From: Augochlora pura | Taxonomy: Eukaryota > Arthropoda > Insecta > Hymenoptera > Halictidae | Reading direction: 5' to 3' | Length of the DNA: 64,000 bases | NCBI RefSeq assembly: GCF_028453695.1 | Contig: NC_135775.1 | Span: 27,066,545-27,130,544, forward strand | Shown here: piece by piece, positions 47,899 through 61,087 of the stretch | Layout of the letters: every line of letters begins with the position of its first letter | Numbering within the stretch: position 1 is the stretch's first letter | Translations under genes and position numbers: made by a program | Notes under the pieces: model-generated | What the model was told of the DNA's origin: nothing | The model's input: the letters and a program-made list of their open reading frames with translations, nothing else | Database searches by the model: none

Positions 47899-50800
47899 AA
47901 AGCTAACGGCTCTCCGGTAAGTAACGAAAACGCAGTTGGAAAGCGATCGAACGAGAACCTTTTGACGAGAAGCGCGATTATAAGTTTGAGCGAGAGTAGC
48001 GACGGTATCGCGAACGGTTGCAGCCGGATTCCTCGTCCGTTTCCGAAACGACGACTGCTTCGTTGATCCGGCGACGATAAAAGTCGACGGAGACAGGAAG
48101 CGTTTCGTTGCTAGGTTTTTTTTTATCGACGGAGCAACGCGCTATGATCTCGCAGTCCGTGCCAGAAAACGGGGAATATTAAACAGGATTCGGTGTGTTG
48201 CGCTTTCGCTCGAGTTATTAACGAGATCGAACCCCGTTCTTGCTCCAGCGTCGAAGTCACTGCTAACCTAGAAAATATAATTCTATATACGCCGCGGTAT
48301 TTATCCAGTTTAATCGCGCAGTCGGCGAACAGGCGGTGCCCCATTAAGAACTTCGAAGCGAAAGCCGACGAAGCCTTTCTTCCGTTTAATTGCAACTTTT
48401 ATTCCGCGAACCGACGAATAAGTTTCCGAGTGTCTGCTCACGAGCGCGTTCATCTTTGCTTCTCAAACGGCGCGTCGCGACGCGTCCCACACAGTCCCAT
48501 TCCCGAGACTCCTGCGACTCGGTTCCCAGTTCGACGAACGCTCGATTACCTGCGACGAGTTAACGCTGTTTCACGAAAATTGTCGCGAGATCCCGCGACG
48601 AATCGCTCGCGCATCGTGGTCGATCGAGGCCGGTTAATCTTCCGCGAGGGGTGGGCGAAACTTAACGGAAGCGAACAGGGCCACCCCGGTTGGTAGACGC
48701 CGGCATACACGACTCTCCCCGCCGCGGCGGACCGGACGATCGTCTCCCGAATTTTCTTCATCTTTTTTTCCAGATATATCTGCTGGGACTCGCTAACTAT
48801 TCGCCCGCAAACAATACGAACCGAGAGAGGGGAAGAGGGTCGTGAGAAGACTCATCGATCGTCTTATCGTAACGAAGTTAACAAAACAGATTCGTTGATC
48901 TCACGGAGGAGGGGAGGAGACGAGTTTTCAGAAGCCAATCTCTCTCGACTTCGAGCCACGCTTTTCTTTTTTTCCCAGTCCGTTTTTATCCGTAGACGGT
49001 CGTCGGACAGTCCATTTTGCTTCTCCGATGAGCTACGTCCCTCCTCGCTCGACTTTCCGGCCGCATTATTTTTCATGGAAACGATTCCCAGCGCCGGGCT
49101 GTTCGGCTTAACGATAACGTTGCTCGAGCAGTCGTGCTCGAACCGCGCAATTATTTCGCGATTTCGTTCGGTGCCGGAATAGCCGATCGAGTTTTTACGG
49201 ATCCATTTTCCGCGAGCAGCTTTTCCATACCCACTGTAAAAGCATTGGCAAACTAACGAACACGAGCGAATAATCTCGGACAGGTGTGGCGCGGACGATC
49301 GGACGGAAAGGAAAGGAAAGGAAAGGGCGCGTTCGCCGCGACTCAGCTTGCTATTTCCACGTGCACACTTTTTTTTTTTATTGCGATATCTTTTGTAAAA
49401 GCGTCTCGCGGGAGCGCGCCCGCATTTTCGCGACGCGGCGGCGACACGACCGCCGCGTCATTATTTTTGCAAAAGTTTCGTCGGTCGCCAGTGGTACAGG
49501 TCAGTGTTGTATCAGCCCGCAGGGAAATCCTTTCCCCCTCAAGTTTTCGTTCCCCACGAGCCTCTCCCGCACCTCCCCCACCTCCTCCTCCCCTATCAAT
49601 TTATCGTTTGAACCGTCGACACGCCTCTGGTTAAATAATCATTATTATCTCCTCTGTTCCCCCAACTTATTCAGCTATTCAATTGTTTCGGAGGCTGTCG
49701 TTCCTGAATAATTTTATTCTCTCGGTATATATTTACCTCGGACGATAAAATTTCAAAAGTTCCCCTTGCATTTATTCTTTCCTCTCCCCGTTTCCATCGG
49801 CATTATTTTCCTCGTGTCGCTCGATTCGCGCGAAACTCGAACAATAATCTAACTTTGATTCTTCGTAAACCACTCTCCGGAATCCGTGCCGTCGCCGCGG
49901 AGCGCAACAGGTATTGCCGCGCCGCAGCGTTCGATTATTCACGTTAGCCTCGGGTATTTTTTAGTTTCGCGATTCGTTTCGCTCCTGTTTCGGCGGGGAT
50001 TGCCGGCCGCCGATAACAGTAAACGTTTAATTTCCGGTTTCGGAGGAAAAGCCGAGTTCACCGTCGCGGATATATTTTTTCCCCTCCCCCCCATCGTTTC
50101 CTCTATCGGAGAGTGTTTTACGAACTGGTCCGATCTCGCCTCCTCTCGGCCCTTTTTCTCGGTCCACCTGTTGGTCGCGGCTGTCCCTAGTATTGTCTCT
50201 CGCGTCAGCTGTCTCCCAGTCGAGTAATATAGTCACGTGAATGTATGTTGAATAAACGAACGATTTATTTCGTGAAACGTCGTTTTTCCTCACCATTTTT
50301 TACACAGACCGCGAATCGCAAGCGATTTCGTCGCTGCGTTGTTCGGGCCCAGTTTTCTCTAGACTCGAAGAGAAGACGGGAAACGGTGGCAGAAATCCTT
50401 AGAAAGTATTCGGAACGGGTCCGAGGTATCTTTTTATAGAACAGGTGGCTTCCGACGCGAAGCCGAGCCAGAACTCGGCATCTTCCGCTGCGATCGAGTC
50501 CTGCGAGGCGATTTTCGAGACGATTTTCGAGGCGATTTTCGAAGCGGTGGACGATTTATTATCGCAGAAGCATCGAGCGAGCCGCGCGCGAGTGGGACCG
50601 ACGAAGAAGGTTCCCGGGGAAAAGCGACGAATGTCGGATCGAGTTCACCGTCGGCGCGGCGGAACGGCTCGGCCGACTCGTTTCGCATCGCGATATCGAT
50701 TACGAAGCGCGCGTCGCGCGTCGCAGCGAGCGGCGCCTCGCCTCGAATGCCGATGGGTCAATTAGAAACATGGACGCGTTCCATTCGCGTTCACTTTCGC

Positions 50801-53110
50801 CGATGAAAACAAGCGATGAGAAAGAGAGAGAGAGAGAAAGACGGGCAGAAAGACTAGCCGGTTTCGTTCTTTCCGTCGAAAGCAACGAAAGTAAAACGAC
50901 GGTCGAGCCGCGCCGCGCGACTTCTTCGATTTCGTCTTCGAGACTCGAACGCGCGCGGGGACCTCGCGCGATTAAAACGCGTCCAGTCCAGCGTCGAGGA
51001 ATCGTCCGGGCCCGATTAAACGGGCAACCGGTGCTGGAAGCAACCGGAACGGCTCATTGAGCTGTCCGAGACGCGGCAGACAATGGCATCGATTAGAAAG
51101 TTAGAGAACCGGGCGCATCGATGCACACGCGCGAGCAAAAACGATTGCCCCTTGCTGCGCGATCGGCGCCCAAGCTCTGGCATCGATATTTTATTTCTCA
51201 TTTCGCATCGAACGTTTCCCAATCCGAGGCTGTTCGAGACATTTTCACGTCTGCTGCGTAAGAATTTTAGATTAGAAAAGCAGCTGTTATTCTCCTAAAT
51301 TAAGTTAGTTTCCAGCTATTCGAAGAGAAGCATTTGCTGCAGTATCGAGTTTGCAGCTCCATCGTTCATCGATTCGAGAGACGACGAACTATTTGCCGAG
51401 CGATTTGCTAAAATCTGTAAAGTCCAGGGAAGCGTTCAGTTCAAGAAGAATCGAAATGCAAAATTATACGCGAACGATTTGGAACTGTTTAGTCAACCGA
51501 TTTCGGTCCGAGTCTTATATCATAATTTGTAGAAACTTTGCTCGAACCAGCGAATTATATAACTCCTTCGAATCTTCGAATCGCATTAGTATGCGACTAC
51601 GAAGCATTCGATGCTACGAACTTTCTCCCGCGTTAATCATTCAGAATTTTTAACGGACGGAATGATATCGCGGCCAGCATGGCGTCTATTGTCTGCGATG
51701 TATCCAGCGACCCAAAAAAGGTTCATCTATTTTTCGTATGGATCAATCTTTTTCGTATTGGATGTTACAACTGTGTCCCTGGATTCGATAGATCCGCGTT
51801 GCTGTTGCGCTTCGAATCATTTCGACGGAAACGAGAAGAATTTCATTCGGATTCCACGGAAGGAGAATTTACGTTTGGGATGGCAAACCGAAAGAAACGC
51901 GGTTGATAAAAAGCACCGTGGAAACAGGAGAAGAGGAACTGGCTATTTAATTTCTAGAAGACAAATTTTTTTGAAAAAAGAATGAAAATCAAGAGAGCGA
52001 GTTTTCGAAGTCGCCGATTAAAAGCGAAGCGTTCTTGCTGAGCCTCGGGTTTCTTTCCGAAATCTCGTTTCCGAGGAAAGAGTTGAAAATGGTCCAGACG
52101 TAGGTGATTAGGGGACTGGTGGGGCCAAGGTGTTTAAAAGATCGTTTAATCGTATTTGGGACCTACTTCTGACTCGGCCCCCGAGGAGAAAGTAAGAGAA
52201 GGAGTGACGCGACGGTCGCGTGCTTGGGAAAGTAAAGTCTCGTTCACACGTAAGAGGCCGGCCCGCGTTTTTACAGGCACTCACACATTACGCCGGAATA
52301 GGTTCGCGATTACCACATTTTAATTTTCATCGGATTTCTGGGTCAAGGAAGGAGCCCATTAGTCCTCCGTCTCCCCGTGTTTTCGTAGCCTCGAAAGCGG
52401 CCTAGCCTAATCAACGGATCGCTCGAAGTGTAACAGATATCGTTAATTGCTCGACGAATCGCGATCGCGGTAATTTTCGATGGCGTCGCGCTGACCAGAT
52501 GGTTGACGGTCGATGACCGATGACCGTCGATGCGGTTTCCTTGTTCATTCTCGCCGAAGCGTTTGCGTCTGCCAGTGACACGCGAATGCCTGCAATTACC
52601 TCTTTACGAGCGCGCGAATCTTTCCCTCTCTCTCTCTCTCTCTCTCTCTGTTTCCTGCATGCTCGCAATTAAATCGTTTTCCACGCGCATCGCGATCAGA
52701 CTTTGAACGGATATCTGCGCGGACGAATCTTTCCTAAATTGGGATCGGAAGACCGTCGAGTTCGAGCCTGCTGAAACAGGCGGCCGGTTGCGTGGCGATT
52801 AATTCTGCGCGCGTTCATGCAAATCGAAAATAATAGCGACATATTTGTCCACCGTGACGCAATCGCGATTTGTTTTCGCTGTTGCAATGATGTCACCCCA
52901 AACGAGGCGATCGTGATTCGCTGAGACACTTTCCCTCTCGAGTTCCTCGTCCTCCGCGTTCGCTTTTACCCCGCCGTCGATATTTCCTAAACCCGAACAG
53001 CGTGATCGAATAAACGTTTCGAGTGCAACGACTGGAGTCGACTGGAATCTTTCTTGTCTACGGCAACGGGCGCGTGACAGACACCTACGGAACTTTATTC
53101 GTACAAGTTG

Positions 53111-53111
<1 letters not shown>
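47899..53111. other. Neuropeptide 3' region and intergenic DNA
   Basis: No second gene is supported. The first few hundred bases presumably include the 3' UTR. AATAAA occurs at 50251. Contains GGCGATTTTCGA-type tandem units (50506-50545) and CT or GA tracts (50822-50840 and 52627-52650). Confidence 0.5.
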
Positions 53112-53147
<36 letters not shown>

Positions 53148-53180
53148 TTTATTAACGGGCTAGTAAGACCCTTTCGTGTT
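53112..53180 (-). mobile_element. Truncated retrotransposon 3' tail, copy 1
   Basis: On the minus strand: 36 bases ending in GCCCGTTAATAAAGAA followed by a TAA trinucleotide tail (about 12 units, 53112-53146). It matches the copy at 56531-56607 at 34 of 36 positions. A short unique 3' end plus a TAA tail is typical of extremely 5'-truncated non-LTR retrotransposon or SINE insertions. Confidence 0.6.
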
Positions 53181-54851
53181 ACATAGAGGTTGTATATACA
53201 CATAGTCCGGAATATATTTGAATAATATTATATAATTTATAAGTCATAATATAAGAGTGTGACACGAATTAATTAACATCCTGCGCGTTTCGTGAAACGA
53301 TTGGTCTAACTTGTTCGACTAGGAGTCGCTCGGACGCGTCGTTGCCGTTCGGGCAGGGCGAACGACTTTTGGAGATGGTCTACTTTTCATTTTGCCGCGA
53401 ATCCACCTAGCTCGTCGAAACGATCTTATCGCGGATGAAATAAAGTGGCGGAAAGTACGACGAGAAATTGCTTTCTTCGAGGAGCCGCGTCGAAATCGTG
53501 GACCTAATTAGGAGGATAGTCGATAGAACGTGGAAGACGGCAATTACGATGTAATTATGCAGACGGTCGGACGGCAATTAGACGTTAGTCATAATAGGCA
53601 GTTGCAACTGGATAGAACTGTGGTTCGATCGATGCCGGACGAATCGCGATCGAAAAGGTAGAAAGAGTGCGATGCGATCGATAACTCGGACAATAGCGAT
53701 CCTTTCTTGTTCTAGTTTCGGACAGAATATTGGGAGGGCAGAAAATAGGCGAAAATAAAAAAATAAAATTCGGTCGCTGAAAATCGCGAAATAGGTGGCG
53801 ATGAAAGAGGATCGACGTCACACATTCCTCGGAATTTTCAAGCGAGGAACATTTATCGGTTCCAGCGTGTGCAAGCAAGTAAGGCACGGCGGAGAAATTG
53901 TATTCGCAGAGGTTTCTAACGAGTTCTCGATTAATTGATCATAAATTGCCGATACTCGAGGACCGGGTAAATCTGCTCGCATTTAATCCGCCCGATCGAA
54001 TCGGTATCCTCTCGAGCTATTTTTATTTTTTATTTTTTAACTCTCGAAGACGTTGGCAGCGAATGATTTTTAACGAATTTCCCTGGGAAACGAGACGTCG
54101 ATCGCGATCGTTCCAGTTCGAGGGGAAGGGGAGCAAGCGACGAACTTTGGGAGACGTTCACAGATTACAGTTTACAGTTAACAATTTACAGTTTACAGTT
54201 AACAATTTCCAGATAGCCGGGCGGCGAAGGGAACATTGGACTTTCCAGTCCACGGTGAAAGTTATGCTCTAACGACTCTAGGCGGGTTTGCCGCAGACTC
54301 GTCTGGATAAATAAAAGGTGCACGCCGATGATCCAGCGAATCTTGCCGTCGGATCCAGCCACCGCGACCCAGTTCTCTTTTTTGCCCGTAGCGTGCCGCG
54401 TTCCATCGCGTTCGTCTCGCGTTAAAGCCTACGCGCCTACGCGCGCGCGCGCGCGCGCACCGCTGCGTTTAAACGCGAGCACTCTCGATCTTAAATCACC
54501 GCATTATGCGTATCGGTGTTTGCGATTTCGATCGTTCGCCTGGAAAACGACTCCGCTGCTCTCGACCAAATCCTATAGAAACCGTTCCACGGCCGTCGAA
54601 TGGAAACCGATTTGAATGCCCCTGAAATCGTGGAAACGGTTATCGGGCTACAAGAGAGTCAGTTTCTCCCCAGGATTTACAACGATACCGCATTCTGTGC
54701 GCGATTTCACGAATTTCAGGCACCCGTTCTCTACGATAATTCCACGCTTGTTACACTTATCTCTTCGATCGCGAAACAAACGAATTTTTTTGCGAACGCT
54801 CGTCCGATTTTGTAAACGAGTGTACTTACCGAACGACACTCGAGTAGTACC
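53181..54851. other. Intergenic DNA between repeats
   Basis: No supported gene. Contains a tandem duplication of a roughly 21-base ACAGTTTACAGTTAACAATT unit at 54166-54210 and a CG alternating run at 54441-54460. Confidence 0.5.
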
Positions 54852-55105
54852 TTAACCTTTTAGATACAACGCGCCACTATAGTGGCTTTCGCGAATGGCT
54901 CGTGCTTTACTCAATTGTTTTATTATTTATTAAAGCAAACAATTAAAGTGAAAGTAAAAGTGTATATACAATATATTAAGAAAAGAATATATGTTATTAG
55001 TACTATATATATAGATATCCGGAAAAAATATATATTAAGAGAAAATCGTAATTTAGTTACGAGAAACTTTATTTGCGCAAAATCCTGCCGTATCTAAAAG
55101 GTTAA
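54852..55105. mobile_element. Second TTAA-flanked MITE, different inverted repeat
   Basis: A 246-base element (54856-55101) with 12-base perfect terminal inverted repeats CCTTTTAGATAC and GTATCTAAAAGG, bordered by TTAA at 54852-54855 and 55102-55105. The AT-rich interior has no coding capacity. The TTAA duplication and terminal CC again indicate piggyBac-type mobilisation, but the ends differ from the 44.5 kb element, so the two belong to different families. Confidence 0.85.
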
Positions 55106-56530
55106 TATATGTATAATGTAACGACACTTTTCCTCTTAGCCTTCGAATTTTCCGCGTTTAAATTCTAAATCTCTAAACGTTGAATCACGATCGCAATTTG
55201 AAGAGAATCCGATCGATTCCGATTTACAGATCGGCGAGTAGGCGTCGGAACGATGCGAAAAAATGACTCGTTACGCGGATCCGCATTTCTCGCGACAAAA
55301 ACGAGATGCATTGCGGGGCACGGTCTACGGTTGACCGTGAAAATCACGTTTTTCGCTCTTTCCGATTGCGTCACCGATCCGGCGATTATGTGTCGTAATT
55401 CGGTGACGCAATGAATCACGGAGTCGAACTTGTCCATTCGGTGATCGCGGCGGCACAGTTATCTCTCGGAATACAATTCCGCGGTAATTGCTTTCGCCGC
55501 GGCGAAAACTTGCGCGCGCCAATTTATCCGAATCGTCGAACGAAAACGAGAGTCGCGTCGACGTCGACGGACGCCTCGCTGAAATAGTTTTCTGGAAATC
55601 GGAGCCGCTCCGAAACGGTCGGAGCGCGTCCGTTGTGATTGCGCGAGATTACGAAATGTCTTTTCGCGATCGGAAATGCGCGTGGGACGAGAAGCCCTCC
55701 CCGCCCGGTCAACGATGGAAAATCATTTCTGCAGGGAAATCGATGGAAAACGAAAATCTAAATTTTTCGCCGGGGGTTCGTACGTTGATTGCGCACTCTT
55801 GGGAAGTTTTTCGAATCGCGCGAACTCTGGCAAACGAGAGACAGGTCGCGTTCGAAAAGATTTTCTATCGCGTCCCGCCTTCGTTGGAACGCTTTCGCGC
55901 CAGGTGCGCAACAGGACGAGCAAAGAGCAACGCGCGACTTGTATAATAACTCACGGATCTGGAAAAGTTCACGGGGTGTCTGGGAAACGATTCGTCCAGC
56001 GGAATAAAAATCAATTCCACGTCGCGGCTGACAAGCCGACAACAGCGTAACGTCTGCCGAGGAACTCCGCGGTGCTTTCTACTCGCTAAAACCTCGAGAG
56101 TCAACGGCATAATACCATAATAATGCCGCGTGAAACCGTCTGACGTATGGCAGCGTTATTATTCGTTTCGTCTATGCGAGAGCGCGACCTTAACCCGCGA
56201 GCGCGCTAGAATCTGCAGGAAATCTGGATCGCGAAGCGTTCTGGGAACATTCTGCCGGGACAATGGCTGTCGAAAATAAATTTCACGCTTTTAATTAACC
56301 GCGAACCCGGCGACTCGGCGACGTCGCTGGGACGCGTCGAACTGGTTCACAGGATGCGTAGCCGACGAATGGGACAATCGCGAGCTTCCCACGAAATGTT
56401 CCGCGTTTTTTTTTCGCCTCGAATTCCGGACTGCGGCGCGCGATGTCCTGTGTATATCTCGCGGAACGATTAGTGGGCGTGTCGTTGCAAAGGTCAGGTT
56501 CTCGGATAGAGAAATCGGTAGATTGTGATC
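55106..56530. other. Intergenic DNA
   Basis: No supported gene. Holds a small perfect inverted repeat at 55365-55377 / 55400-55412. Confidence 0.5.
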
Positions 56531-56567
<37 letters not shown>

Positions 56568-56607
56568 GTTATTCTTTATTAACGGGCTAGGAAGACCCTT
56601 TTGTGTT
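56531..56607 (-). mobile_element. Truncated retrotransposon 3' tail, copy 2
   Basis: Same minus-strand organisation as the copy at 53112-53180: GCCCGTTAATAAAGAATAA followed by TAA units with a few variants (56531-56575). Similarity to copy 1 stops at the same point (AACAC on the minus strand), so either both were truncated at almost the same place or the element itself starts there. Confidence 0.6.
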
Positions 56608-59600
56608 TTACGGTCGATCGCGGGTACGAAGTTCTCCGAAATCGAACGTCGCGTGTATAGAAGAGCTGGAAGATGGCCAGAGGGGCCCCAATAGGCGGAT
56701 GCCAGAGGCACGGGAAGAAATATTGTCGTAGGCTCGCAGTGTTTTATCTAGAAGACGCTTTCGCTCGGTCGTTTCAACGTCACTGAAATATCCACATCCG
56801 CGCGCGCGGCTTGCTCTCGCCGCTACGAGAGGAACGGGGAACGGGGGAACAAGGAACAGAGAACGCGGAGAACGGAGAACGGAGGACGAATCGAACCAAA
56901 CTCTTACTTTCCTTCGTCGATGAACGCGCGCGACGGTTCCTCTTCGGTGTCAGGAAACGTGCCGGTCGTCGCGCGGCCCGGCCGGATCACCGCGCTTCTC
57001 GACGTCCAACAATTAGCGTCCCACCGTAACACCTCGGCAGGGGGGCCCCGCGAAGCCGTGCCAACGAAAACAAAGCGACCGGCATCGAAAACGAAGCGAC
57101 CGTTCGACCACGGTTTCCCGCAGAAACGTGCCCGGTTCAATTACGGGACAATTACGGAATTGCCGGTAGTTGGGGGTAGCCGAGAAATTTATGGGACAAA
57201 CGAGAGCCATTTTACACCGTTACACCGCAACGAGCATCGCTCGTGTGTGAAAAACTTGCCGGCTGTTATATCGCAGATTGTGGATTAAGAAACTTTCGAG
57301 CTTGGCCTGGGCTTTGTCAATTTTCTTTTCGGGGGAGACTGTTTCTCGTAAGACGCGAGAGCGCTTTATTCGATTGTTTCGTGGGACGTTTCAGAGACCG
57401 TTTTACTATTTCCATATGAAGCTATATTTTTTAAAGGTTCGCTTTCCAGCCGAAAAAGAAGAAAGAACAGCTGCTTTCCACTTGACACTTGATGCCAGAA
57501 AGAAAAAGCTTTCCAATGTGCTCTAACAATTAGAGACCTACCTGGAAGTCCTTTGAAGTTGAATTGCGGATGTTCCAAGCGAGTTCGCACGTTCGTCGAT
57601 CGATTTGCTATCCGGCAAGTCGTATTAATTGCTTAACAGAGGCGTTAATGAAAAGGAACGTTGCGATCCAGCGTGGAAGGAGCACGCAAGGTGTAGCGAG
57701 AATTTCTAGATCGACGCGTCATCGCTTCGGCTTCGATCGGTGAGCGGGCGAACGTGGAGAACGAGGGTATTCCCCGAAATGATTGGATCATTTATCCTAG
57801 CCTACCCTAGCCTTGCCTAATGCCCGAGGCATCGTCCGAGCCTAAGGGATTGGTCGCGACGATCGTCGATTGCGTTTTCTATTAGGAATTCCGCGAATTC
57901 TGTTTGCTGTCGCAACGAGCGTCCGCGCGCTTCCAGCCAGCGTTCAGCGAGTTTCACGCGTTTCACGCGTTTTACGCGTCCCGGGCCTTGAGCGACCCCC
58001 TATCCGCCGAAACGGATGTGAACGTTTCGAGTTCCGACGACGGCGTTACGTGTGAGAAAACATTTGCGCGCGGATATTACGCGAACGGCGCGCGCGCGGA
58101 CATTGCGATCGTTGGAAGAACCGGGCCCCCATTCGACGGAACACTATCGGCGGAAAATCCTTTTCCTCCGCCGAGAAGAATGGCTGGGAAAAACAGCGGC
58201 CGGTCGATTCGTTGCTTAATTAGTTTAGCTTCGAAGGCTTGCGAACGATCCGTCGAAGGGAACCGATCGCGAGCGGAACGTTTTAAAAGCCGATCGCGTC
58301 GGAAACTCGGCGGGAAGCGACGCGTCGACTCAGCACGTGTGAACATAGGAAGTAGAAAACTCTCGGTGAAATTGTAGCTCTCTGAAAAAAGTAGACCTTC
58401 GGGGAAGAGGGCGCGCGAAAGGGGGACAGGGACTGGCGGTTTTTCGATCCGAGGAGAGAGATTTGACAGACTTCCGTCTGCCAAAAACGTTTCCTCCGCG
58501 CCAATTTGTCATCCACTTTCACCGGCGCTTAAATAATAATTCGTGGTGTAACCATATTTTGGAGCGCGGACGGATTTTCTTCATGCAGCGAGAGTGTTTT
58601 AAATGAAACGTCGTTTGAACGATATTTGCGGAGCAAACGAATTGTTCTCACCGGTTCAAACCGCGAATTATTAGCGGCGTTTTACAAGATAGAACGCGGA
58701 CGAGAGGTACTTTCCAATTACCCACACTCGGCTCGATTAGATATCGATTTCTTTCGCTCGGATCCCGCGGCCCATTTCCCCTGATCCGCGGCAACTAATG
58801 TCTACCTCGAGCTGACGGCGTATCGGCATCGGCCGCCGAAAAATCGGCCCGGCCGTCGCACGGCTTTTCTCTTCATGCTCCTGTTCGGAGAGACAATGGG
58901 CCGCCGTTTATTCTGCCCCTTTTCCTCTGCGCGCTTAACGGCCGCGGTTAATTGTCCGAAATCGTTTCCCAGCCGCTCGAGGGAGCGAGCGAGCGAGCGA
59001 GCGAGCGAGCCGCGGGGCAGAGCGAGCCGAGCAAAATCACGGGCCGAGACACATCTTCTTGCCTCGAAACTGGCTCGCGGAAGACGAGAAGAAACTCTTT
59101 GTTCCGCTGCTAATCACCTTATTCTTTGTTGCCTCGCGTCGCAAAATTATGACGGGACAGAGATTTTCCCAAAACTAGCCCGATTCTCCCGCTCTTACCG
59201 ATCGGAAAGATCGTTGCCGGTCGCGGCGCGGCGAACAATGGCCATAGGACTTTAACGAACGAGCTGCGCAGCCAATTCGTGGATAATTATTCCCGATTCT
59301 TGCGAACGCGAACAGAGAGAAAGAGAGAGGAATATGAAGACGGAGGAAGAGGGCGTCCGAAGTTTGAGTCGTTTAAAGGATCGCGTGTCGCGCGACCGAT
59401 GCCGATTTAACGAGAAACTTTCCACCCGCGCGACAAATAATCATTCAAACTTTCTTCCTCCGTGTTCCCCTCTTTCGGGGAAGGATGTCGACACTCTCGG
59501 TGAACACACGGTGGGCAATCTGTATCGCGCGACCGCCGATGTCTTTTTTTAGGCGTCGCCTACGCGCGGCCCTCGTCGATTCGGGTCGATTACTTAACAA

Positions 59601-60060
59601 TTTCCCGGCGGTGGTCGGAACCGTTGCACCTTCTTTCTAGAATCGCTGCAGCTCGTGCTACTTTCTTCTTTTCACGGGGGATCCGCAGCGATCGTTTGAG
59701 CGACTCCTTTACGAAAACCTTCAATTCCGGCAGCGACGCCGACAAATTTTCTCCAGCCCCGATAACGCCGCATTTCTATAGTTTTCACCGTGGTGCTGCC
59801 GAACGTTGAGATACGCGTCTACTGGTCGGTGAATCCAGCTCGCGAGAGGATCTCAAGGAAGACGATGCCGTTGTCACGCGACCGTGTCGCGTCTCGAACT
59901 AATAAACCGCACCATTAACTCCTCCCGCATCTTTCACTCGAGAGTTATTTCGAATTATCGAAATGTATGTGAAAAAAAGGAATCGTAGAATATTTCCGTA
60001 GAGAATATTTGCGGACTATTGTAAAGTACGTGGTCGGCGACGAAAATAAAGAGGTGTTGC
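56608..60060. other. Intergenic DNA without a recognisable gene
   Basis: GC-rich sequence with GCGA tetramers (58985-59010) and no coding exon I can support. AATAAA at 60044-60049 has no upstream gene I can attach it to. Confidence 0.5.
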
Positions 60061-61087
60061 TTGGTTGGAATGCGGTTAACGGATAATCTTTATTGGAGTG
60101 GACGTTGGTTCTGATATGCAATCTTGTTATCGGTGTTTAGGGTATTGGGTTGCTTTCCGGTGGCTTTGCTGGGTGGTCGCCCTGCGTCACACCGTCGCGA
60201 CGGTCGCGACGGTCGCGGCGATCGAAGGACGCGCCAGACGGACGGTGTGCACGGGAGACGCGCGCGGCATCCTTCCGATCGCGTCGGCCGATTTTCCCAA
60301 GGAGCCAAGCAGTCGAGGAGTCGAGGAGACGGAGCGAAGAGGCAGCCTTGAAGGCGTCGGGTGCTGGTGGGGGCCACGCGAGAGAGTTTTACCTACCGAA
60401 ACGAAACTACTCGCCGCGTCACGCCGCGCCGGAGAAAGTGAGAGCCGTGGCAGCGGACGCCGGTTATACGACGAGCAGGCGACCAGGGCTCCTCGAGACG
60501 AGAGGATAGACATGGTGCGAGCCCTCGATCGCGCGGATCCTCCGAACCCTTCGAGACAGTCTTCCGGTTGATCGGATCCGAATCTCGACTGCGAACAACG
60601 CTCGGCCGCTTCGCCGTCACCGCTCGAAGAAACCACCGCTCGCATCGGGACGGCATCGACGCGACTTTGAAAAATCGTTTCGCTTCGATCGTCCGCGAGA
60701 ACAGTCCGCCCCAGCTGGCCCGGGAGGATACGGTGTCCGAGAGAGAGAGTCGTGTCTAGTCGTCGCGGGGACCATGAGGAAGTCCCGGTGACCGTGAAGC
60801 ATCGGAGGCAGCGCGGAGGCAGACCACCGGGACCAGATCGAAGACGTCGCGCGATCGATGGGTCGTGGCCGCGCGAGTGACCGATCATCCGTGTGCTGAA
60901 CCGGGCTACGGACGCGACACAGCTTCGTCGACATTGTTGTGTTATGGTGGTGAGGACTGTTCACCGTAGGCTTGGCAGAAAACGTGGCAGAAGAAGAGCG
61001 GACGGATCCGTGCGAGTTAACCCCGAGGAGACGCAGGGACGCTGAGAGACGATCGTTGCCAAAGGGTTGTTTCGGTCGGAGAGATCG
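60061..61087 (+). other. Possible 5' exon of a gene beyond the window
   Basis: A strong donor, AGATCG|GTAAGT, lies at 61088. Upstream sequence is GC-rich and exon-like, with a 33-codon Arg-rich frame (60944-61045) that could be an upstream ORF. No start site is identified and no matching acceptor can be chosen downstream, so this is tentative. Confidence 0.2.
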
